Assembly (NCBI RefSeq): GCF_043951865.1
Contig: NZ_JBINJF010000023.1
Span: forward strand, 1 to 64,000
Reading direction: 5' to 3'
DNA: 64,000 nt
Origin: JAMQKA01 sp043951865
GTDB lineage: Bacteria > Bacteroidota > Rhodothermia > Balneolales > Balneolaceae
The notes below the pieces were generated by a model that had not been told where the DNA came from, searched no databases, and saw nothing but the letters and a program-made list of their open reading frames with translations. A program made the position numbers and the translations under genes. Below, one piece after another: positions 28,735 to 35,035 of this stretch (its first letter is position 1; each line of letters opens with the position of its first letter).

Positions 28735-30120
28735 ATGTATAAACTATATGTGTTCCTGCTTGTGACAACTGTATTGGGACTTGGTTTCGGCGTCGATGCG
28801 CTGGCTCAAAATAAGGGTAGCGATCGCCCAAATATTGTCATCATATTTACGGACGATATGGGATATGGTGATGTGGGTGTCTACGGGCACCCAACTATAC
28901 GAACGCCCAACCTTGACCGGATGGCTGAGGAAGGGATGAAATTCACCCAGTTTTATACGGCTGCTTCCGTGTGTACTCCCAGCCGGGCCGGACTTCTTAC
29001 GGGACGGCTGCCGGTACGCAGTGGGATGATGAGTGAGGAATTTCGTGTTCTGTTCCCGTTTTCAGCAAAAGGGATGCCACCAGAAGAGATAACGATAGCG
29101 GAAGCCCTGAAAGAGCAAGGGTATGCAACAGCCGCCGTTGGTAAATGGCACCTCGGTCACCAAACTCCCTACCTGCCAACCGACAACGGTTTCGACAGCT
29201 ACTACGGGATTCCATACAGCAATGACATGGATAACAAAGCCTGGCAGCCCGTGCCGTTGATGAGGGACAAAGAGATTATTGAACAACCGGCCGAGCAGCG
29301 CACGCTCACTCCCCGGTATACGGAAAAATCCCTGGAGTTTATCCGGGAGAATCAAGATAAACCGTTCTTTTTGTACCTCGCTCATACCTTCCCACATGTG
29401 CCACTGTATGCTTCGGAGGACTTTCGTGGCACCAGCACGCGTGGCCTGTATGGGGATGTGATAGAAGAGATCGACTGGAGTACCGGCCAGATTATGGATG
29501 AGCTGGAACAGCGGGGACTTGCCGAAAACACCCTGGTCTTTTTTACCAGCGACAACGGTCCGTGGCTGACAATGGATCAAAATGGTGGATCGGCCGGATT
29601 GCTGCGGAATGGAAAGGGCACTACGTGGGAGGGAGGAATGCGGGTTCCGGCCCTGGCATGGTGGCCCGGGACAATCTCTCCGGGACAGGTTACCCAGGCG
29701 TTGGGAACCACGATGGATCTGTTTAGTACCTCGTTGGCCCTGGCGGGTGCCGAGCAACCCGATGATCGTATCATCGATGGCGTGAATTTGATGCCTGTGT
29801 TAACCGGCAAACAGGAAAACGTTCGGGATGCGGTATTTTATTACCGGTCAGAAAAACTGTTTGCGGTTCGCAAAGGCCCCTGGAAAGCGCATTTTATTAC
29901 ACAGTCGGCTTATGTCGGGGACAAACCTGTTTCGCATGAGCCACCTCAGTTGTACAACCTGGAAGAAGATCCATCCGAAAAATACAACCTTGCCGAGAAG
30001 CATCCGGAAGTGATATCAGAAATTATGGATTTGGTAGAAAAGCATGAGAATAACCTTATTAGAGGCGAAGATCAGCTGGCACCTGTCAGAGAGGATGGTA
30101 CCGTACCGTGGCAAGACTAG
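28735..30120 (+). CDS. Exported sulfatase 3 (arylsulfatase-like)
   Basis: 461-residue sulfatase with a signal peptide (LYVFLLVTTVLGLGFGVDALAQ) and metal site IIFTDDMGYGD. The sequon CTPSR has its cysteine at residue 80. GKWHLGH and FFTSDNGPW follow, as does the C-terminal LYNLEEDPSEKYNL. The start at 28735 is supported by AGAGGAAAG just upstream and by the signal peptide. It differs enough from the other two sulfatases that it probably attacks a different sulfate position. No formylglycine-generating or anSME maturase is in the window, so maturation depends on a gene elsewhere. Confidence 0.92.
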   Translation: MYKLYVFLLVTTVLGLGFGVDALAQNKGSDRPNIVIIFTDDMGYGDVGVYGHPTIRTPNLDRMAEEGMKFTQFYTAASVCTPSRAGLLTGRLPVRSGMMSEEFRVLFPFSAKGMPPEEITIAEALKEQGYATAAVGKWHLGHQTPYLPTDNGFDSYYGIPYSNDMDNKAWQPVPLMRDKEIIEQPAEQRTLTPRYTEKSLEFIRENQDKPFFLYLAHTFPHVPLYASEDFRGTSTRGLYGDVIEEIDWSTGQIMDELEQRGLAENTLVFFTSDNGPWLTMDQNGGSAGLLRNGKGTTWEGGMRVPALAWWPGTISPGQVTQALGTTMDLFSTSLALAGAEQPDDRIIDGVNLMPVLTGKQENVRDAVFYYRSEKLFAVRKGPWKAHFITQSAYVGDKPVSHEPPQLYNLEEDPSEKYNLAEKHPEVISEIMDLVEKHENNLIRGEDQLAPVREDGTVPWQD

Positions 30121-30279
30121 GGAACCGGTATGTATTGTAAAACCCTTGCTGGATTTTTCCATGAAATTACAGATACAAATAGACAAGAAACAAAGTGCCA
30201 CACAAATATGTATGTGTTCATCTTATATCTTTGCAGCTTTGTGACTTTGTAGTAGATCTGGGTGACACAATCGATACAG

Positions 30280-30307
30280 ATAACAAATAACAAGTAACGA
30301 ATAACAA
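30280..30307. repeat. Four-unit heptamer array before the dehydrogenase
   Basis: Units ATAACAA, ATAACAA, GTAACGA, ATAACAA form a 28-bp array ending 6 bp before the ATG of the zinc-type dehydrogenase. The array replaces any Shine-Dalgarno sequence. Confidence 0.6.
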
Positions 30308-30313
30308 GGTTTC

Positions 30314-31342
30314 ATGAGTACTTTTCCCGCCGTCGTTAATTATGCCCCAAAAGAAGGATCTGTTGAAATACGTGAAATACCCAAACCCGAGATCGGGGAT
30401 GAGGATGTATTGCTGGATGTGGCCAATATTGGCGTGTGTGGCAGTGACCTTCACCAGTGGACGGCCGATCACAGCTGGCCGGTGAATTATCCCGTTGTGT
30501 TGGGACATGAATTCGGGGGTCACGTAGCCGAAGTTGGAAATCGGGTGGAGAATTGGAAAGAGGGCGATAGAGTTGTAAGTGAAACAGCTGCGATTATCGA
30601 TCCCGATAACCCGATGAGCCGACAGGGACTCTACAACCTGGATCCTACACGCAAGGGTTTTGGATACGGCGTGGATGGGGCCATGACCAGGTATGTGAGA
30701 GTGCCGGCCCGCTGCCTCCACAGGGTACCGGAAACGCTGGATTTTCAGCAGGCCTGTCTTACCGAACCGTGCTGTGTGGCGTATAATGCCGTGATCGGGA
30801 ATTCGAATCTTAAGCCCGGCGACCGGGTGATCGTGTTGGGGCCCGGAACCATCGGTATTCTATGTGCTGCCATGGCGAAATTGAGTGGAGCCGAGGTCGC
30901 TATTGTGGGACTGGAAAGTGACAAAAATCGCCTGGAAATTGCAGAACAATACGGATGTACGCCAATCATCGGGGATGCTACCGGCTGGGCGCAAGAACGT
31001 GATGGCCTGGGAGCAGATTGCATCGTGGATGCGGCAGGCGTGAGTGCGACTCTTGAAATTGCGTTGGAGCTCGTCCGACCAAATGGTCACATTGCCAAGG
31101 TCGGATGGGGGCCAAAACCTCTTGGATTTTCACTGGATCCTCTCGTCCAGAAAAACGTAACGCTCCAGGGAAGCTTTAGCCATAATTGGCCGATCTGGGA
31201 GCGGGTAATTGCTCTTCTGGCGTCGGGAAAACTGGATGTAAAGCCCATCATTGGCGGCGTATGGCCGATCACAAACTGGAGAGATGCATTCGAAAGAATG
31301 CATGAAGGAGAAGTTGTCAAAAGTGTACTCAAACCCGAATAA
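30314..31342 (+). CDS. Zinc-type medium-chain dehydrogenase/reductase
   Basis: 342-residue NAD(P)-dependent polyol/threonine-dehydrogenase-like MDR enzyme. Catalytic zinc ligands are C42 (GVCGSD) and H65-E66 (GHEFGGHV). The Rossmann motif is VLGPGTIGILCAAMA. The usual structural-zinc loop with four cysteines is replaced by a cysteine-free stretch (SETAAIIDPDNPMSRQGLYN), so it binds only one zinc per subunit. The substrate is unknown; the setting suggests a sugar or sugar-acid alcohol. It is followed after 2 bp by the SDR gene, indicating coupling. Confidence 0.88.
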   Translation: MSTFPAVVNYAPKEGSVEIREIPKPEIGDEDVLLDVANIGVCGSDLHQWTADHSWPVNYPVVLGHEFGGHVAEVGNRVENWKEGDRVVSETAAIIDPDNPMSRQGLYNLDPTRKGFGYGVDGAMTRYVRVPARCLHRVPETLDFQQACLTEPCCVAYNAVIGNSNLKPGDRVIVLGPGTIGILCAAMAKLSGAEVAIVGLESDKNRLEIAEQYGCTPIIGDATGWAQERDGLGADCIVDAAGVSATLEIALELVRPNGHIAKVGWGPKPLGFSLDPLVQKNVTLQGSFSHNWPIWERVIALLASGKLDVKPIIGGVWPITNWRDAFERMHEGEVVKSVLKPE

Positions 31343-31344
31343 CA

Positions 31345-32148
31345 ATGCGCCTTAAAGGAAAAGTTATTATCGTCACCGGCAGTACCATGGGAATCGGGAA
31401 GGCGATAGCCCTGAGATGTGCCGAGGAAGGGGCCCGGGTAGTGATCAACGGGTTGGAGGAAAATCTGGGTAAAGAGCTTGTTTCCGAAATCGGCAGGAAG
31501 CAAGCGGTAGCTCATATCGAGGATATAACCAGGGATGGTGCTGTGCAGCGACTTGTCAATAGTGCCCTGCAAAAGTTTGGCAAACTCGATGGGGTGGTAA
31601 ATAATGCAGCGATGGTTGCTACCTCGAATGTCCATACTACAGATCTGGACTTTTTGGAGAATATCTTCCGGGTAAACACCTTTGCTCCATTTCAACTGAT
31701 TAAGTCGGCGCTACCTCACCTCTCCAAAACCGATGGTTGTGTATTGAATATCGGGTCTGTAAATGCCTGGTGCGGCGAACCGGATCTGCTGGCCTACAGC
31801 ATGACCAAGGGGGCCCTGATGACCATGACGCGCAATCTCGGGGATACATTGATGCGGCAAGAGGGGGTACGGGTCAACCAGATCAACCCCGGGTGGGTAC
31901 TTACCGAAAAAGAGATTGAACGAAAGCGTGAACAAAATCTGGATGAAGACTGGCATACCCGGCTGCCCGAGACCTATGCGCCGGCGGGACGCATTTTGCA
32001 ACCCGAAGAAATAGCTTCTGCTGCGGTTTACTGGCTTTCCGATGAATGCGGGCCGGTCAGCGGACAGGTAGTAGAGCTGGAACAGTATCCCCTCATCGGG
32101 CGAAATCCCCCTAAAGATGCGACCACTATTCCCCAAAAAGAAGAATGA
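31345..32148 (+). CDS. Short-chain dehydrogenase/reductase
   Basis: 267-residue classical SDR. It has the glycine-rich cofactor motif TGSTMGIGKA, NNAA, catalytic serine in NIGSVNA, and Y151-x3-K155 (YSMTK). Family members oxidise or reduce sugars and sugar lactone precursors; an L-rhamnose/L-fucose-type dehydrogenase role is possible from context but not shown. It starts 2 bp after the MDR gene's stop. The C-terminal tail after residue 250 is polar and probably disordered. Confidence 0.88.
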   Translation: MRLKGKVIIVTGSTMGIGKAIALRCAEEGARVVINGLEENLGKELVSEIGRKQAVAHIEDITRDGAVQRLVNSALQKFGKLDGVVNNAAMVATSNVHTTDLDFLENIFRVNTFAPFQLIKSALPHLSKTDGCVLNIGSVNAWCGEPDLLAYSMTKGALMTMTRNLGDTLMRQEGVRVNQINPGWVLTEKEIERKREQNLDEDWHTRLPETYAPAGRILQPEEIASAAVYWLSDECGPVSGQVVELEQYPLIGRNPPKDATTIPQKEE

Positions 32149-32198
32149 GCCAGAATCTCAGAAAAACATGCAAAATAATCGCATCTTTTCCGAAACCT

Positions 32199-32286
32199 AA
32201 CCTGCAACCTGCAACCTGCAACCTGTAACCTGTAACCTGTAACCTGTAACCTGTAACCTGTAACCTGTAACCTGTAACCTGTAACC
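32199..32286. repeat. Heptamer tandem array AACCTGC/AACCTGT
   Basis: Three perfect AACCTGC units (32199-32219) are followed by nine perfect AACCTGT units (32220-32282) and a partial unit. The array ends 5 bp before the ATG of the TIM-barrel gene and leaves no room for a Shine-Dalgarno sequence. Perfect units suggest recent expansion or active slippage. Confidence 0.97.
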
Positions 32287-32291
32287 AATTT

Positions 32292-33176
32292 ATGCCCAAA
32301 CTAGCTGCTTTTCCCAAGGCGTACATGCAAGAGCTTTGTAAAGATGGAACCATGAGCGTTTCTGAGTGGATAAACATGGCTGGAGAATTAGAGGTCGACG
32401 GACTGGAATGGTATTCGGGATTTCTGGAAATGGAAGACCGGGAGAACTGGGCCAGGTTTCGAAAAGAAGTGGAAGAGCAGGGAAAGGAGATCCCGATGCT
32501 GTGCTGCTCCCCGGATTTCACGCACCCGGACCCGGAATTTCGGGCAAAAGAGATTGAAAAGCAGAAACACTGGATTGATATGATTGATGAGCTGGGCGGG
32601 AGGTATTGCCGTGTACTCTCGGGACAACGGCGCCCGGATCTTTCCAGGGAAGAGGGCATACGCCTTGCGGCAGAGTCGATTGAAGAATGCCTGCCCTATG
32701 CCGCCAAGCGCGGTATTACCCTGATTTTGGAAAATCACTATAAGGATGATTTCTGGAAGTATCCCGAGTTTGCCCAGAAAATGGAGCTGTTTTGTGAGCT
32801 GGTCGATCGGATCAATCATCCCAGTTTCGGGGTGAATTACGACCCCAGTAACGCTTTTTTAGCGGGAGATGACCCGGTTGAACTCCTCAAAAAAGTGTCA
32901 GACCGCGTGGTGACGATGCATGCCAGTGATCGATACCTGAAACAGGGGACGATAGAAGATTTGCGAAATGAGGAGGCGGGGGTAGAGGGCTACGCCGAGC
33001 GTCTGCAGCATGGCGAAATTGGCCGCGGACTCAACGATTATGACGCCATTTTTGCCGAACTGAAGCGGGTCGATTTTGACGGCTGGATCAGCATTGAAGA
33101 CGGTGTGGAAGGGATGGACCAGCTGGAACGCAGCGTAACTTTCTTGCGGGAAAAATTGGATCAATATTGGGGATAA
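32292..33176 (+). CDS. Sugar phosphate isomerase/epimerase-type TIM barrel
   Basis: 294-residue xylose-isomerase-like (AP endonuclease 2 superfamily) TIM barrel without a signal peptide. Metal-binding carboxylates and histidines are suggested by ILENHYKDDFW, VNYDPSNAFL, VTMHASDRY and GWISIEDG. Such proteins include sugar epimerases, and in gene clusters with DUF1080 they are linked to 3-keto-sugar metabolism. It follows the SDR after the heptamer array; with the MDR and SDR genes it likely forms a small catabolic operon. Confidence 0.85.
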   Translation: MPKLAAFPKAYMQELCKDGTMSVSEWINMAGELEVDGLEWYSGFLEMEDRENWARFRKEVEEQGKEIPMLCCSPDFTHPDPEFRAKEIEKQKHWIDMIDELGGRYCRVLSGQRRPDLSREEGIRLAAESIEECLPYAAKRGITLILENHYKDDFWKYPEFAQKMELFCELVDRINHPSFGVNYDPSNAFLAGDDPVELLKKVSDRVVTMHASDRYLKQGTIEDLRNEEAGVEGYAERLQHGEIGRGLNDYDAIFAELKRVDFDGWISIEDGVEGMDQLERSVTFLREKLDQYWG

Positions 33177-33303
33177 AATAACCGCGAATGGTGGGCCTGG
33201 AAATGGGATTTCGGAAGACCAGATGGCCAAACAGTAGTTGGCTGGATTTTTTATCGCTTTTCATTCCCCTCTGATCTGGTGGCAAGAGGAACTGTATTTT
33301 TCT

Positions 33304-33336
33304 GAGTAGATATTGACGGTTGGAGTCTCTATAAAA
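33304..33336 (+). promoter_or_regulatory. Promoter-like box pair, copy C (ECF sigma gene)
   Basis: GAGTAGAT (33304-33311), 15-bp spacer, CTCTATAAAA (33327-33336). Same boxes and same spacing as at 37961 and 48221. It is 234 bp upstream of the sigma factor start, implying a long leader. Confidence 0.5.
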
Positions 33337-33480
33337 TCAAAGGGATATATTTTAAAATAAATTTTAAGGGTTGAGCTATCCCCTGCTGTAAAAGCATGCT
33401 CTCACTGTTAGCTGGAATTATTCTCCGAAGCAGGTATCGACCGGAGTATAAGGATATAACTTCTGGATAAATCTATATTC

Positions 33481-33515
33481 GATTAGCAGGTTGGCTAATC
33501 TGCATTTTTAGCCAA
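33481..33515 (+). promoter_or_regulatory. Mutually exclusive hairpins in the sigma leader
   Basis: GATTAGC (33481-33487) pairs perfectly with GCTAATC (33494-33500). TTGGCTAA (33491-33498) pairs perfectly with TTAGCCAA (33508-33515). The two stems share 33494-33498, so only one can form. They lie ~55 bp before the GTG start. This suits an attenuator-like switch or a double operator. Confidence 0.45.
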
Positions 33516-33570
33516 AGAATGGGTTTGCATGCAAGTTAGCTGAATTTAAATATAAAAAGGGATGAGTTAG

Positions 33571-34131
33571 GTGGCCGGCATTCGCTCCGCAGAAGATATC
33601 CGTTTATGGGAAAAGCTTCAGAATGGTGATAAACATGCAATTTCCGCCCTCTTTGAAAAATATTACACGCCGTTGCTAAATTATGGTTTAAAGCTGATCC
33701 CTGATGAATCGCTCGTAAAAGATAGCATCCAAGAGCTTTTTTATGTCCTCTGGGAGCAGCGTGAGAACCTGTCAGAAGTAGAATATATTCGTTCTTATTT
33801 GTACGTATCACTCCGCAGAACGGTATTCAGGCAGGCAGAGATTAAAAAAACAAGGTATGAGCGGGATAAAGCGTATACTGACGAATTTTTCAGCCGCGTG
33901 GTAAATTACGAAGAGCTGAACAGAAAAGAGACGTTTGAAAAGGAGCAAAAAGAGCGACTGAAACAGGCGTTGGAATCCTTGAGTAACAAGCAAAAGGAGG
34001 CTGTGTTTTTAAAATTTTACAGCGGTCTGACCAACACGGAAATCGCGCAGGTGATGGAGGTAAATCGTCAGAGCGTCTATAATTATATCTACCGGGCAAT
34101 TCAATCGCTGCAGTCTTATCTCGTGGAGTAG
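33571..34131 (+). CDS. ECF RNA polymerase sigma-70 factor
   Basis: 186-residue extracytoplasmic-function sigma factor of the Bacteroidota type (TIGR02985-like). Region 2 lies around residues 25-90 (LFEKYYTPLLNYG, DSIQELFYVLWEQRENL). Region 4 with its helix-turn-helix is around 130-175 (LSNKQKEAVFLKFYSGLTNTEIAQVMEVNRQSV). I use the GTG at 33571, preceded by AAAAAGGGAT; no in-frame ATG fits. Such factors are held by FecR-like anti-sigma proteins and released when a SusC receptor binds its glycan. Here the FecR gene is 14 kb downstream instead of adjacent. Confidence 0.92.
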   Translation: MAGIRSAEDIRLWEKLQNGDKHAISALFEKYYTPLLNYGLKLIPDESLVKDSIQELFYVLWEQRENLSEVEYIRSYLYVSLRRTVFRQAEIKKTRYERDKAYTDEFFSRVVNYEELNRKETFEKEQKERLKQALESLSNKQKEAVFLKFYSGLTNTEIAQVMEVNRQSVYNYIYRAIQSLQSYLVE

Positions 34132-34218
34132 CCGTACCCTTTTAGATTACGTTGGAAAATATTGATTTATGATATCGTCGGAAGAATAAAATATGGCACA
34201 AATAGCAAAAAGCCTGTT

Positions 34219-34944
34219 ATGAAACAATTCATATGCATATTAACATTTCTGGTTTTCATCTTAGGGAGTTATTCTTTTGCATTTGGTCAATCTTCAAAAT
34301 CAGATCCGGATCAGGGGTTTAGGCGCATCCTGACGGAAGAAAAACGGGAGAACTGGGAGGGAAATCCTGAGTACTGGCAATTTGAAGACGGGATACTCAT
34401 TGGAGAAGTGCCGGAAGCATCTCCCTTGAGGGGGAACATCTTCTATCGGTGGGAAAAGGAAGTGACCAATTTTGAGCTGAAAGTGGAATATCGAATCTCC
34501 AGCAAAGGCAATAGCGGAATCTACTACAGAAGTACCGCCTCCAAAGAAAATGAGAATGTATTACTTGGATACCAAGCCGATATCGACGGTGCGAACACCT
34601 ACAGTGGAATTGTGTATGAGAACTATGAAGACCGGGGGCACCAGATTCTGGCCAACCGGGGACAGGTGATACAGGTGAGCGAGCAGGATGTCCCGGCCGA
34701 GATCGGATCAGTGGGCCAGAGCGAAGCACTTGCCACGAAAATCAATAGTGACGGGTGGAACTCCTACCATCTGATTGTCCGCGGCGATACGATCATCCAG
34801 ATGTTGAACGGGCAGGTAATGTGTATACTGATTGACAGATATACCAACCGGGTAAAGAAGGGAATGCTGGGCGTACAGCTGCACCAGGGACCGCCCATGA
34901 AAGTGGAATATCGCAATTTCAGATTTAAGAAGTTACCCGGTTAG
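34219..34944 (+). CDS. Exported DUF1080 protein (3-keto-disaccharide hydrolase family)
   Basis: 241-residue secreted protein with a signal peptide (FICILTFLVFILGSYSFAFGQ) and a single concanavalin-like DUF1080 domain. Typical blocks are WEGNPEYWQFEDGILIGE, FELKVEYRISSKGNSGIYYRS and the closing GMLGVQLHQGPPMKVEYRNFRFK. The Pfam family is now named 3-keto-disaccharide hydrolase, after members that cleave glycosides oxidised at C3. I choose the ATG at 34219 over 34162 because it begins the signal peptide. It is followed by a haem-binding dehydrogenase 91 bp downstream, consistent with an oxidise-then-cleave scheme. Confidence 0.88.
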   Translation: MKQFICILTFLVFILGSYSFAFGQSSKSDPDQGFRRILTEEKRENWEGNPEYWQFEDGILIGEVPEASPLRGNIFYRWEKEVTNFELKVEYRISSKGNSGIYYRSTASKENENVLLGYQADIDGANTYSGIVYENYEDRGHQILANRGQVIQVSEQDVPAEIGSVGQSEALATKINSDGWNSYHLIVRGDTIIQMLNGQVMCILIDRYTNRVKKGMLGVQLHQGPPMKVEYRNFRFKKLPG

Positions 34945-35035
34945 TTTTGAAAATCGGGATAATAGGGATCCCTCATTTGAGGTGGATCTTAATCAAAGCA
35001 AAAGAAAAGCACCAATGAATTTAGAACGGATTTTT

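Larger units (their letters stand above)
33177..33570. other. Leader region of the ECF sigma gene
   Basis: 394 bp with no gene. It contains the promoter-like boxes at 33304-33336, the overlapping hairpin arms at 33481-33515 and a perfect 10-bp palindrome (TTGCATGCAA, 33525-33534). Confidence 0.6.

Noticed and set aside
32199..32286. CRISPR array
   Set aside because: A pure 7-bp tandem repeat with no spacers.
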